64,000 nucleotides of DNA from Adiantum capillus-veneris. Lineage: Eukaryota > Streptophyta > Polypodiopsida > Polypodiales > Pteridaceae. The stretch covers positions 90,734,529 to 90,798,528 of the forward strand of contig CM043959.1 in NCBI GenBank assembly GCA_014529385.2. Direction: 5' to 3'. This document shows, in pieces, positions 33,386 to 45,600 of the stretch; the stretch's first letter is position 1; each line of letters begins with the position of its first letter. Position numbers and translations under genes: made by a program. The notes beneath the pieces were generated by a model. It was not told where the DNA came from. It ran no database searches and saw only the letters and a program-made list of their open reading frames with translations.

Positions 33386-34590
33386 TTTGTTAGCCCGGGA
33401 TAGTCATGCATTGTCCACATTAGAATGCCTGTGATCAAGAAATTGCATTGACCTGCATGGTGGCTCATATCCAACACTTCTATGCCTTTCCACAATTATT
33501 GTAGCTCTTCCAATAGTGGACGAAGATACATATCCATATTCTTCACTTTATACTGCCTTGGCACAATCAAGCTTAAAAACAGGTGTCCCTTCTTAGTGGT
33601 CAGCCACCACGGGGGAATATTGTAGTTGACAATGACATTTTGGCCATACACTGTAAGATGTCGACCTCTGGCCAAATGGATTTACGCCATCCATAGCCAT
33701 GCCGAGGTGCAAATTTTGAGCTTTTCTATCAAAATTTGGTCACATGTCATCAATGTGTTTCCATGTCGCACAATATGCAAGGATCTATAGCACACCATCC
33801 AAAGATATGCCCTGTTGCTAGAGCGTCCATGGACTTGCATTTGAAGAAGTGCTTGATGCAAGGTAGTAGAGAAAAATGTTGTAGCAACACAATATTAGTG
33901 AATTTGGGAATTTCCCAATTTCCATTTTCAAAAAACATAATATTTGACCACATGGTCAAATCTTAGCCAAAGTTTTGAGAGCATGGCTTGAAAGAGCTTT
34001 TCAAGTACTACCTTGTGGAAGGTTTTTGGCCTTAAAAAACAATTTTAGATTTGTCCATATGGCCAAATCTTTAAAAAATTGGTGATTCCCAAATTGTCCC
34101 TAAAGTTTTAAATTCTCTAATATGGTGTTTAGCACTTTCTGTGGCACTTTTGTCCATGGAGATCCATTCAATATCTGTCAAAATCATATTTTGAACACTT
34201 TTGCATGTGTGCACATATTCCCCCCTAAAAAGAAATCAGTCATTAGGACAAGCGTGAATGAAATTGTAATCCATCCATAGGGTTCGCATGATCTTTCTTG
34301 CATCCTCTCTGGAATCTGGCATCATATTATTAGCTAGCAGTCTACACAAGGAGAACATGTATAGTTTTTTATTGAAGTCCATACATTGCAAGAGATTACT
34401 TGAAAAGTTTTGTGATGCTAGTGTCACTCCATCCAAACTTTGCATTCATGTTGAGAAGAACCAAGAGTGCCTTCAATCTAGACACTCCTACTCCATCATA
34501 CAAGGGCATATTGACCTCACGTTTGTGGTCATCATAGAGGAGTCTTTTTGAATCCATGATCCAAATAGCCACAATACAAGCTATTTGCAG
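33386..34590 (-). pseudogene. CACTA (En/Spm) TNP2-type transposase relic
   Basis: Read on the minus strand from 34590 downwards, successive short frames give family landmarks in the right order: MPLYDGVGVSRLKALLVLLN and FGWSDTSITKLF (34400-34540), MPDSREDARKIMRTL and IHACPND (34239-34320), LLPCIKHFFKCKSMDAL (33820-33870), HLGMAMDGVNPFG (33671-33710), SYSVWP, NYNIPPWWLTTKKGHLFLSL (33560-33640), and ILMWTMHDYPG (33390-33430). This is the order of the TNP2 region and Transposase_21 domain, which cut and paste CACTA elements. Several frameshifts and stops make it inactive. The conserved blocks are from family knowledge; coordinates are approximate. Confidence 0.85.
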
Positions 34591-35316
34591 TCTCACATGC
34601 GCAAACGGATTACGAACAAAGCGTTTCCAAGCCTGCAACATTTTTGGGATGCAAAAACGTAGTGGACTTCTAAGACAACTTTCCTACAAGCCAATTGCAC
34701 ATGTGAGCTTGCAAAAGACCATTTACCTAAACCTAGCAAGATACATGCAAGCTATTTAGAAGCTCACATGTGCAATCGTTTCCAAAGTTCACAGTGTTTT
34801 TGGGATGCGAAAACATAGCGATCTTCAAAAATAACTTTTTTTGCGAGTCGTTTGCAAATGTGGGCTTGCAAACAAATACATACCTAAACCCAAGGAAGCT
34901 AAATTTAAGCTCTTTGCAATCTCACATGTGTGAAAGTCTTGTAGACAAGCCGTTTCCAAAGTCCCCGGTGATTTTGGAACACAAAAATGCAATGGACTTC
35001 ACAAACGGCTTTTCGGTGAGTCATTTGCGCATATGAGCTTGCAAAACTCTACACACATAAAACTAACAAGCTAAATGCAAGCTATTTGCAAGTTCACATG
35101 CATAAACGGCTTGCAGACAAGCCATTTCCAAAGTCCACGGTGTTTTTGCATCCCAAAAATATTGCAAACTTTGGAAACGGATTGTCTGCAAGCTGTTTGT
35201 GCATGTGAGCTTGCAAATGACTACATATTTAAACCTAAGAAGCTATGTGCAAGATATTTGCAAGCTCACATGTGCAAACAGCTCAGGAACAAGCCATTTC
35301 CAAATTGCAATGAGCT
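34560..35316. repeat. Array of about 170-bp repeats, each a long hairpin
   Basis: TTTCCAAAG(T) anchors recur at about 34622, 34788, 34958, 35125 and 35297. Each unit is an inverted repeat: in the clearest (35086-35216), TTGCAAGTTCACATGCATAA...TTTCCAAAGT pairs with ACTTTGGAAA...TTGTGCATGTGAGCTTGCAA around a GTTTTTGCATCCCAAAAAT loop. Units are joined by CTAAACCTAGCAAG-type linkers. Position next to the transposase N-terminus suggests CACTA subterminal repeats. Confidence 0.8.
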
Positions 35317-36126
35317 TTTGGGTCATGTGTATGGGTGCAAGATTTTAGTGGGTTTATTGTTGTGTGTATGGGTGCAGAGGTCTAGATAAGTGGTTACAAT
35401 GTATGCAACACATATGGCTCCAAATTTAATGCAGAGGAGAGTCGGGTTTCCTTGAGGTGGACTCAATCGAAAAGTGGACCGACCTTTGAGACACTTTTAT
35501 ATTACCCGAGCATTATGAACAAGCAGGTCGGTAAATTTTTCCTCATCCAACTTTAGAGGACTTGTGTGTCTTGACCACTTATGTAAGATACATCTCTCTT
35601 GTACATGATATTCCATCCTACAAAGTCGCATCCAAATTGGTGGTATGTTATAGAGGTAGCCCTAGGCATCGCATCATTGTACGAGGGCTATAATTTTCTA
35701 GTCACCTTGGCATCTGTGGAGGAGACCAGAGAGGAGAATGAACAAGAAGCTATGGATGCGGCACGAGACGAGCCCAAAACTGATTTTGAAAGAGGGATGT
35801 TAGCAGAGGACCTCCTAGATGAAACTCCAGACATTTACTTAGATGGAGAGCTCTATATAGACATAAGGAGGTATGTTGACTTATGCGAGGATGAGAGAGA
35901 GACCTCTTAAAGTCAGACTTTGTATTTGAGCTATTTTTCTTCCTATTGTCATAGACATTGCATTTGAGCAATTTTTCCCTCTCTTCTCTCTGTACTAAAC
36001 TTATGAAACTAAAACTGGTATCAAATTGTAATTGGTGCACATTTCCTTTTGCATTAATATCAACATGTCTTAAATTTGTTATCATTAACATGTTTTAACT
36101 TCAAACTGTAAATCAAATTGTTATCA
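35317..36126. other. Non-coding; uncharacterised ORF at 35599-35910
   Basis: A 103-codon plus-strand ORF is acidic in its C-terminal half (EETREENEQEAMD, DLCEDERETS) and has no recognised domain. It may be a chance ORF or a fragment of a transposon protein. At 36073-36147 a 33-bp phrase (TTGTTATCATTAACATG...) is duplicated with a 42-bp period. Confidence 0.35.
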
Positions 36127-36902
36127 TTAACATGTTTTAACTTCAAATGGGTTTTTTTTAGTGTAAGTATGAATCCAGAGGTATTTTATGCTTCCTTGGT
36201 ACATATTCACTAACTTTGTCAGAATACGAACCAATTGCTTATTAGTTAATTCCGCCTGCCCATTTTCCTGAGGGTAATATGGAGAAGATTTCCTATGCAA
36301 TACAAAGTAAAATCGTAGCATTCTCTCCATCACCTTATTCAAGAAATGGATACCCCGATCGCTAACCAGCTCAATAGGACAGCCATATCTAAAAAACACA
36401 TCCTTATATAAACACCCAGCAACACATCCTTATATAAACACCCAGCAACAGAAATCGCAGTATTATCTTTCAAAGGCCATGCTTCCACCCATTTAGCCGC
36501 ATAATCCGTGCCCATCAAAATATACTTATTACCAGTGTGAGATGCTAATGGTTAAAAGGTCCAATGAAATCCAGTCCCCATTTTTGAAAAGGCTCCAAAG
36601 GCAATACTGGCTGAAAAGGCATTTTGGACATTTTAGTAGGTTTTCCCAACCGCTCACGCACATCACAATGTTTGTACAAAGCTTCTTGCATCTTGAAACA
36701 ATGTAGGCCACCATAATCCTGATTGTAGAACTTTCTTGGCCGTGATCAATGCTGCAAAGTGTCCCCCTACAATGTCGGTATGGACTTCCTCCAAAACCGA
36801 TTCTTGTTCTTGTGGTAGAACACATCTGAGCAAGACCTCCGCAACCGTGCAATAATACAGCTTTCCCATGATAATCTCGAAATTCATGCTTCTAATTGCC
36901 AT
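36127..36902 (-). pseudogene. Integrase relic of the Tat/Athila-like element
   Basis: On the minus strand, GGHFAALITAKKVLQSGLWW (zinc-binding N-terminal region) leads into a degraded core, then ELVSDRGIHFLN and SPYYPQENGQAE, the second Asp and the Glu of the DDE catalytic set. It is frame-broken and ends before the C-terminal domain. Two tandem duplications lie inside or beside it: 26 bp at 36395-36446 and about 75 bp at 36837-36985. Confidence 0.75.
36395..36446. repeat. 26-bp tandem duplication
   Basis: AACACATCCTTATATAAACA followed by CCCAGC, two exact copies back to back, interrupting the integrase relic. Confidence 0.9.
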
Positions 36903-36985
36903 CCGTTGACCTCCGCAACCGTGCGATAATACAGCTTTCCCATGATAATCTCAAAATTCATGCTTCTAATAGCCATCCGTTTCCT
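36837..36985. repeat. About 75-bp tandem duplication in the integrase relic
   Basis: CTCCGCAACCGTGC(A/G)ATAATACAGC... through ...GCCATCCGTT occurs twice with a handful of differences. It explains why two overlapping minus frames share the residues MAIRSMNFEIIMGKLYY. Confidence 0.85.
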
Positions 36986-37100
36986 TTGATGAATGGACAA
37001 GAATGAAGGCTTTTCTCCACTATCGAGAAAATGAAACATCTCCTTATACCAAGTCCATGGAATGTTGGGGATGATCCTAGGTTGTTGCATAACTGTAAGA

Positions 37101-38537
37101 TCATCTACAATAGCTCTTGTTAAAAAGAGACACATCCAGAAATTCATCTGCCACCCTCGTCGTCGGCTCTTCAGAATCTTGTCTAGAAAGGTAATTAGCC
37201 ACCGCATGCTGGGCTCTTAGACGATGTATGACCTCAAAATCAAATTCCTGTAGCAAGAGCACCCATCTAACCAATCTTCCTATCAAATTCTATTGGAGCA
37301 CTAGATATAAAAGAGCCGAATGATCCACATGAAAGAAAAACCATCTCCCCAACAGATAATGATGAAACTTTTTCACTAAACAAATCATCCCTAAACATTC
37401 TCTTCTGTCATGGAATAATTCATTTCTGCGGATGATAATCTTCTACTAGCGTAATAGACAAGTCAAAACCACCCTTGAATTTGTTCATGCATGAGCACAC
37501 TGCGAATGGCCCGGTCAGAAGCATCCACAAATACATAAAAATCCTGACCCTAATTCGGAGGGATCATAATCGGAGCTTTGGACAACTGGATTTTTAATCT
37601 CCGAAAAGCCAGATCACATTCTCGTGTCCATTAAAAAACTTTAGCATGTGCTGCTTGATTAATAGGGATTGCCAAATGCACGACAAACCTGAAATGCCTC
37701 CCATATCAATGAGCTTGGCCCAGAAATACTTGACACTGTTTCGAATTCACCGACGGAGGCGCTTCCATAATTACGGCTATTTTATCTGGATCCACGGAAA
37801 TGCGATCCTCAAAGATTATAAGACCCAATAACCTCCACTTCAGACTGCAAATGCATATTTTAGAGGATTTAAACTGAAGTTCACCTCTCGACATTTCATA
37901 AAACATAACCGCAATTGCTTCAAATGCTCTAATTGCGCTCCAAAAACACTAAGATCATCCATAAAAACTCTCATAAAATCCGTCAAATAGGGACCAAAAA
38001 TTTGTAACATATCCCTTTGACAAGTTGAGGGCACATTCCTTAATCTGAACCACATCACTGTGCATGAAAAACGCCCCATGCTGTAATAAAAGTTGTTTTA
38101 GACTGATCACTTAACGCCATTCGAATTTGGTTATATCCACTGGACCCATCTAGAAAAGTATACATCTCGTGCCCTACCACATCATCCAAAATAGAATCCA
38201 AAAATGGAAGAGGAAAAGGATCCGAAATAGTAGCTGCATTCAGCTTTCGATAATCCACACAAATGTGAATTTGCTTGTTTTTCTTTGGTACCACCACAAT
38301 GGGAGAAATCCACTCGGGATTATCAATAGGGATAATAAAACCCACCTCCAAGAGACGATCAATTTCCACCTTAACTTGATTTGCTACATTTGGATTTATC
38401 CTATATGAATACTGCTTCACTGGCACCACATCTGGTTTTAGATTAATTGTATGCTGATAAAACTTTGGATCCAATCCTTTCATATCCGCATATTCCCATG
38501 CGAAAACATCCTTAAATTCTGTCAACAAATTAATCAA
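37101..38537 (-). pseudogene. RT and RNase H relic of the Tat/Athila-like element
   Basis: From 38537 downwards: EFKDVFAWEYADMKGLDP, RLLEVGFIIPIDNPEWISPI, VPKKNKQIHICVDYRKLN and DGSSGYNQIRM are RT fingers and palm. After a frameshift near 38070 comes VFMDDLSVFG with the catalytic Asp pair (37950-37972). 37706-37906 holds the RT end (ISVDPDKIAVI). 37101-37286 holds the RNase H end (EVIHRLRAQHAVANYLSR, the usual H...D/N-A-LSR pattern). Multiple frameshifts make it inactive. Confidence 0.85.
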
Positions 38538-38543
38538 GTCTCC

Positions 38544-39680
38544 TCAGAAACTTGCCTCAAGTTGCTTATTAATATAAATGGGCTGAGACTCCGCTTGCTC
38601 CCCTAGAAAGACCTTCTCCAATTCATCTTCCTTGACCCTTGTAACTTTCCCCATCTGTGTTTCAAACTCACGTTCTTGCTTAATAATTTCCTCCAATGAT
38701 TCGAGACTAGGCAAAGCTTTTTGTTGCTCCCCTGTCTCTGGTGAAATTCCTGAAACCCCTAAAGATTTCCCCTCCAAAATCATAGAAATGTCTGCGAGAT
38801 ATAAAGAAACTAAATCCGGGTTAGCCTTGAGAAATTGCTCCTCTTCATCCTCTTCTAATCCTCCCACCATATTTACTATCTCTACTATCACAGGCCATGA
38901 TGCCTGAATTGGTTGCCTGCATGTTCCAAACATCACCCGAACTTTCCTACGACCCTTTTTAACTATAAGCATATTTGCCTCCCAATTATGCTTTACCTTG
39001 GCTTGCCGTAACCATGGTCTCCCAAAAATAATATGATAATACTGACTGTGAACCTCAAGATTCAAGAGTACTAAGGAAACAGCAAAAGATAAGCCAGCTA
39101 CATCCAGGACAATGCCCCGGAGTAATCCTACTGGCTGTACTCTTCTTTGATCTACCATGCAAACTACAAAGGATGCAGGTTCACAATAACTAGGTCCAAA
39201 ATGCTCACAAGCCGCCTGAGTAATAATATTTACTCCCGCACCTCCATCTAACAGTACCTTGTCGATGTATGTACCATGATATCTGACTGAAAGCTCGGGG
39301 ATGCAAGTATCCATGATCTTATTTTCCGGCAACGGGACTGACTCGCCCCCCTCACCTTCAGTTACGACAATGTCAACTTCCGTCATTTCTTTGGAATTTT
39401 GACTTAGCAAGGCATTATGAAAATTAGGGACCAATTTCAAAAATGATCCCAAAGGTACTTGTATTGGTTAATCGAGAACCTCTTTCCAAACGGAATCCCA
39501 ATTATTCCCTTCCCTAGTAACAGCTTTGTTTTTTACTTTCCCCTCTTTTGTTTCTAGACTAGAGGTCAATGGTCTGATGATTGCAATCGTGATACTGACT
39601 GTGGCATCCACGTCACAGTCTTTTTTTACATCTTCTTGAGTCGCCCAATCCGGAAGCTTAACATCGGCTGTTGGAACCAC
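38544..39680 (-). pseudogene. Gag-pol linker and aspartic protease of the Tat/Athila-like element
   Basis: The best preserved frame of this element is 39452-38544 (302 codons). LLDGGAGVNIIT at about 39230-39260 is the protease active-site loop, and HIIFGRPWLRQAKVKHNW is the flap-downstream region of plant Ty3 proteases. It ends in an acidic linker just upstream of RT. An in-frame stop lies at about 39466, before the upstream piece (39680-39468). Confidence 0.8.
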
Positions 39681-39700
39681 ATTTTATCCAAAACGCATAA

Positions 39701-41284
39701 TTAGTGAAACCACTGGATCTGAATCCTCCAGCCCTTCAATCTGAACCATAGCCACACTAGGCTTCTTTCCAACAGCATGTTCCTGTTTCTTCCGATCATA
39801 TTCCATAGCCTCTCAACACTCGAACCGCGAGTGCCATCTCCCAAACAGAAAAGGCAAGTCTTGGGTCGATTAGGATCTTGGCCACCTCTTTCATGATCGT
39901 GACCCCCTCCTTGACCCCGTCCCCCTGCTTGTCCTTGAAAGGGTGCCTCTATTGTATGAGCATGAGCCATCACCATCGTAGGCGCTTGTCCCTGCCCTGA
40001 CTGTGGTGGGTGCCATGTAGAAGAATCCCGACTCCTACGATCCCGACCATTAAAATAACATTCCAATGTATTACGAGTGTTGGCCGTGCAGATCGCACAT
40101 CATTTCTAATTCATGGCACATTCTTGAGCAGCATGTCCCAGATTTCGGCACTGAGTACACCCAATTCCTTCATACTTTTAACTATCGCAGAAAATTCTGA
40201 TGATCTGGATGGAACATCTTTCCCTTGATGCTAGGATTTTCTCCAAGGTGCCTCCTCTGATTCTTTCCCCGAGTCACTGCTGCCTGAGTCTGAGGAATCT
40301 GAGTCTACAGTCTCCGACTCCGAACTATCACTGCCACTTCCCTATGACTTAGGATGAGATTTCTTCCGCTCTTTTTTTTAATTTCTTTGGGGATTTCGTA
40401 TCCTCCAAAGCTTCTCCTGCTACAACAGCCCTTGTAATTACATTATCCAATGGAGTAGTTACATTTCCACTATTACCACAGCAGTTCTGAGATCCTTATT
40501 GAGTCCTCGCAAAAAAAAATCATTCAACACCAGGGCTGCTAGCCGTTGTGCCTAAGGTACCCACTGCAAAAGCATCCGAAATTTTGCAGCATAATCCTCC
40601 ACTGGCAACGACTTTTGACACAACGTCCGAAGCTTTTCCAAATGTTGAGGGACCGTCTTTTCCATTCTAAACCGTCACAAGAACGCTCTGGACCCTTCGT
40701 CCTACATCTGTGATCATCATGGTATTCTGACAACCATTTGGCAGCTTTCCCTGAAAGTGTAGATTCAAACACTAATTGTTGATGAAGAGGATTCACTGCC
40801 CTAGGATGATTCAATCCATACATTTTATTAAATTGTCGCAAATGTGCATCAGGGTCTTCCTTTGAAAGACCATGAAAACAGTTATACTTAATTGGAGGTT
40901 GTGCCATCATCCCTTGCCCAATTGTACCCCCTCCTGGAAAAAGTTGGTGAGCACTAGGAGGTGGGGATAGTGGCAGTGAAACCCCAAGACTGCTTACCGG
41001 AGATGGTGGTGGAGCAACATGAGTGGGTGAGGGTGAATGCACGACAAGAGGACATGACTGACTACGTGGATTATGCTGTGCATGTCATATACGCCTACCA
41101 CGCACCGGACTTGGCGATGGAGATACATGTTCCTTAGCCTGCGGTGTAGAAAGAACGAATTCATCCAAACCGCCTCTCCTCCGCCATCTCCCCACAACTG
41201 GAACCACAGGGTCAGGAGGACCCTGCAACCTAGTGTGGATGCATGTTTACCGCAGGTTGCCCATCACGCATCGTGGTCGCCGGA
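39701..41284 (-). pseudogene. Gag and leader of the Tat/Athila-like element
   Basis: The frame 41042-40539 carries a Pro/Ser-rich start, then YNCFHGLSKEDPDAHLRQF, VNPLHQQLVFESTLSGKAA and KWLSEYHD, the retrotransposon Gag domain as seen in Tat/Athila elements. It is followed by decayed sequence; 40066-39701 is Gly/Arg-rich with a weak Cys pair (CLFC), possibly the nucleocapsid part. The start codon is not certain. 41197-41284 is untranslated leader. Confidence 0.7.
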
Positions 41285-41683
41285 TGTAATGTCTATTGCC
41301 CGCAGAGGAGCAATAAGCATTACGGGAATGAATACCCTCACACTGCCTTACATTATATGAACATCAAAACACAGGAAGGCAGAATAGAAGACAAGTTACA
41401 GAAACTGAACACCGTATTCTTCATTGATATGCAACCGAACACAGAGTACAAGAGTGAAAATATATTGATAACATGAATATTAGAGATATCCCCAAAGACT
41501 GGTATGCCCCCCCATATACAACTCCTGCTCTAGCGCAGATCGAGAACGGTGAAAAACCCCGTCCTGTCCCATGATATCCTATGAAGAACTATCCCAAAGC
41601 TTCATGACTCCTAGTCCGCAATGTCTAGACATCCGCAAGACCGCAGGACCGCAGGACCGCAATGTGCGCCTTATTCTATAACA
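41285..41683 (-). repeat. 5' LTR of the Tat/Athila-like element (399 bp)
   Basis: On the minus strand it reads TGTTATAGAATAAG ... GACATTACA, with TG...CA ends. It is followed by CCGGCGACCACGATG, a possible but unmatched PBS. It has three GACCGCAG copies near 41640-41660. No second copy exists in the window, so the limits rest on its ends and position only. Confidence 0.55.
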
Positions 41684-42453
41684 GGAGAAAATAACATCTC
41701 TTTTCTTACCTATGATGGCATCTTTAGTGCTACAGACAAAGTCTTGGCCTTCATCAAACAATTTGATGCGGCGTTTGGGGATGAGGGCTTCCCATAGTCC
41801 TCTAAGCTAAACCATGTAGCTATGCATTTTCAAAAGTTTGCCAGGCAATGGTGGTCTTTACTATGAGAAAATGGTGAGGCTCCACAAACATGGAAAGCTT
41901 TAAGAGCTTCAGCAGTTTTTGGCTACCAATTCCAAAGACAAAGTACTCACCAAATGGTGAAGCTTCAAGCTCTCTCGTTACAAATCTATTCACAAATATG
42001 TAGACAAGTTTTGGGACTTACATCTCAAAGCCATTGTCTTCAAAAAGATGGAGTTTGGAGAGAAAAAACAACAATTTTGTGTGGGCCTAACTGAATATAT
42101 GGCAGAGTATGTCAACTCCCAGGCCACGCACCATATTTGTGGTCTTACACCATACCATGGTGGCTTCACGAATCAATTTCCAACGAGGGGCTAAGAGAAA
42201 TCTTAAGCCCATGGAGAACAAGGACCATAACAATGAGCCTAAGGGAAAGGACAAAGTCCAAAAGTCTCCTAAAGGCAACGCCAACAACAACAAAGCTAAA
42301 GAGAAGGGAGTTTAAAGACAAAAATAAACTCTCTCCTGAAGAGCTTGAGAGTTATCGTAAAGATAACCGCTTTTTCAAGTGTGGGGAGCAAGGGCATGCT
42401 TATCATGCTTGCCTCCACAAGAATATAAGAAATGGGCCTCCTAGAGCTACCCT
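41684..42453 (+). pseudogene. Gag relic of chromovirus copy 3
   Basis: Matches copy 1 from about 10603: FLTYDG..., KVLAF, FDAAFGDEGF, then MAEYVNSQ. A CCHC knuckle CGEQGHAYHAC lies near 42379-42413. It has in-frame stops (for example TAG near 41797) and small deletions. It ends where the MITE candidate begins. Confidence 0.8.
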
Positions 42454-42698
42454 CGGGGGGTTCACTATGTGTAAAACTACCATATCACGTGCGTTCAAGA
42501 CATGTTTGTAAAACCCCTTAGCTGTGAATTTTGTTAAGAATATAATGTACCCTTTTCTTTTGAAATCTGTAAGTTCTTTTAAAATTTGAAAAAACAATGC
42601 CCTTCTGTATATATATTTCTGTAAGTTTCAAGAACTTTAACTACCCTTCTGTTGAACTCATGTGATAGGTTACATTGTTATTAGGTGACCTCCCCGGG
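42454..42698. mobile_element. MITE candidate (245 bp, Mutator-like)
   Basis: Present in copy 3 but absent from copies 1 and 2 at the same place. Flanking direct repeats GAGCTACCCT (42444-42453) and GAGCTACCTT (42699-42708) would be a 9-10-bp target-site duplication. The ends are inverted repeats: CGGGGGGTTCAC at the left, and GTGACCTCCCCG at the right, which reads CGGGGAGGTCAC on the other strand. Subterminal TATCACGTGCGTTCAA and its diverged complement (TTGAACTCATGTGATA) extend the pairing. No coding capacity. Confidence 0.7.
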
Positions 42699-45600
42699 GA
42701 GCTACCTTGGTCTAGATCCAAGAAAAGGATGCTCATCACAAAGAATCTCCTCTATGCCATGCTTGGGGAAAGGCAAGAGAACATGATGCTTTTATTCTCT
42801 TTAACCCTGGTTCTACTCAAAATTTCATATCCACCACAGAGTTGGCCACCAAGCTAGGCATTCAAGCCTATGAGATGAGAGATGTCCTACCTTCTCATGG
42901 TGCTTCCAAGGGGCAAGAAGCTTCAGTCACTCCCTTAATTGGGAAATTGAGGCTCCATGTCCAAAGCTATGTGGACAAAGAGGACTTCTTTATCTCTCCT
43001 CTCAAGCATGAGGATGTAATCCCAGGGGCACCATGGTTTGATTGCATGGTTGCCAAGGTTAAATTCCCTAAAAGGCAAATCTACTTTAGGTTCAGGGAAA
43101 AATATATGTACATAGATGCTAAGGAGTTGGGTAACACCATACCCATTGTACATACGCAAGCTTTCAATAAGTCAATAAAGAGCAAAAGAAAATATAATCA
43201 ATCACAAGGAATAAGAGTTATCCAATTTTCTCAATGGCTATCAAGATGTTTTTATTGATGACATCCCATGTGAACTACCTCCTAAACGAGGCAATAATGA
43301 CATTGCAATTGAACTTTTTCCAGGAAGTTCAGCGCCTAATAAACCTCCTTATAGAGTTTCTCAAGCTCAACAACAGGAGATTATGTGGCAAGAACATGAG
43401 GTAGTTGAGAAGGGCATGGTTAGGCCTAGCTCATCTCCATTTTTTTCACCCGTGTTATTAGTGCAAGATAAAGACGGCACATATCGTATGTGTGTCAACT
43501 ATAGAGCACTAAAAGGGATCATTATCAAAAATAGGTTTCTCGTTCCACAGGTAGAAGACCTATTTGATAAGCTACAAGGGTCAACCTACTTCAGTGGCAT
43601 TCACCTTAAAAGTGGCTACCATCAAATAAGGATAGTTGATCAAGACATTGTAAAGACCGCATTTCGCACTACGTTTGGTCTTTATGAAAACATTTTCATG
43701 CCTTTTGGTTTGACCAATGCACCAGCCACATTTAACCGCTTGATGGAGAAGCTATTTAGGCCTCACAGAACCTTTATTGGAGTGTTCTTTGATGACATCA
43801 TCATCTACTCTAATTCACTAGACAAACACAAGCAACACCTCGAGGTAATATCTCAAGTCTTACTAGAGAATAAACTTTATATAAATCAAAAGAAAAGTGA
43901 GTTTTTCTTGCACGAGATTCAATATTTAGGTCACATTATCTCTCAAGATGGCATCCAAATGGATCCATCAAAGCTAGAGGTAATAAAAGGATGGCCTAAT
44001 CCAATGAATCTTCATGAACTAAGAAGCTTTATAGGTATGTGTACATACTATAGACACTTCATAGAAAAGTTCTCACAAATGGCGGGACCATTACATGACC
44101 TAACAAAGATAAATGTTAGGTAAATATGCCAAGGAGAACAATGCTTTTGAAAAGCTTAAAGAAAAGCTTATCTCCCAACCTATGCTTACACTGCTGGATC
44201 TCTCAAAGCTATTTGAGGTCCAATGTGACGCTTGTGGTGATTTCCTTGGAGCTATTTTTCTCCAAGAAGGGCACACCATAGCCTACAAAAGTTGAAGGCT
44301 CAACGCTGTTGAGAAAGCTCTAGGCATATATGAAAAGGAACTCCTCGCAGTTCTACATGCCTTAGACTCGAAAGCACTATTTATTGGGGACTCCTTTCAT
44401 TCTGCGGCGGACGGATCCCCAAAGCCTTAAGTACTTCATGACGCAGACCAAGCTCTCCGACAAACAAATGAGGTGGGAAAACCTCCTTTTGCAATTTCAT
44501 TTTCATATTGCTCACATTGTTGGCAAGCATAATCAAGTAGCCAATGCACTCTCAAGGCAGCCGAGAGTGAATGCGGTTTCCATAGCAACTCACAATGATC
44601 TATCTTCTATGATAGATGTGTATGCTATTGACCCCAATTTTAGAGATGTGATTTCAGCCCTTGCATTAGGGAAAAAAGAGGAACTATTTACTTTACAAGA
44701 TCGTTATCTTTTCTATGGCAATAGACTATGTGTTACTAACTCACTACGTGAGAAAGTAATATATCAATCTCATGCTCGGATGCTCCTCCTTATGGGGGGC
44801 ATAGAGGGATTTAGTCTACCCTAAAAGGGATTGAAACATATTTCTATTGGACTGCATGAAAGTAAACGTACAAGAGTATGTTTCTAAATGTGTGGTATGC
44901 CAAAAGAAAAAGTTTGATAGAGGGAAGCAACCTGAATTGCTTCAACCTTTGTCAATCCCTAATTCACCATGGGAGAGCATATCCATGGATTTTATCTTTG
45001 GATTTCCCAAGTCTATCCATGGGAGTACGGGAATATGGACGATAGTAGACGGGTTCAACAAACAAGCTCATTTTATACCTGTCCAAAAGACTATCAAAGC
45101 CCATCAAATGGCAACCCTCTTCATATCACAAAGTGTCAAGTACCATGGCTTGCCGATGTCCATAGTGTCAGATAGAGATCCTAGAAAGACCAATAATTTT
45201 TGGAAGGGTCTCTTTGAGAATTTAGGGACAAGGCTAAACCTCTCTTTGGCCTATCATCTGCAAATCGATGGCCAAAGTGAAATAGCTAACCTAACAATTC
45301 TTGATCTACTAAAAGATTATGTAACGGAAGTAGATCAAAGGTCCCAATGGGGGAAGTACTTAACCTTTGTGGAGTATGCCTAAAATAATATTGTACATAC
45401 CTCACGAGAAAAGCACCTTTTGAGGTATTTGAGGGAAGATCCAAAAGACCCCTGCTACTTAAGGTACATGGGAAGATCTTTGTTGTAGATAAGTATAGCA
45501 GAGACCTACAAGAATCTTTCCAAAAGATTAAGGATGTTATCTCCATCTCATAGCAAACACAAAAGGATGCTTCTGATAAGCACACAAGAGCCCAAGCCTT

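Larger units (their letters stand above)
36127..41683 (-). mobile_element. Tat/Athila-like Ty3/gypsy retrotransposon, decayed, 3'-truncated
   Basis: In minus orientation the order is LTR (41683-41285), leader and gag, protease, RT, RNase H, integrase. The protease motif LLDGGAGVNI and the RT motif FMDDLSVFG are typical of the Tat/Athila branch rather than chromoviruses. The sequence stops inside integrase near 36127; no 3' LTR, polypurine tract or TSD is found. Its LTR end abuts the truncated gag of chromovirus copy 3. Frames are broken in every domain. Confidence 0.82.
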
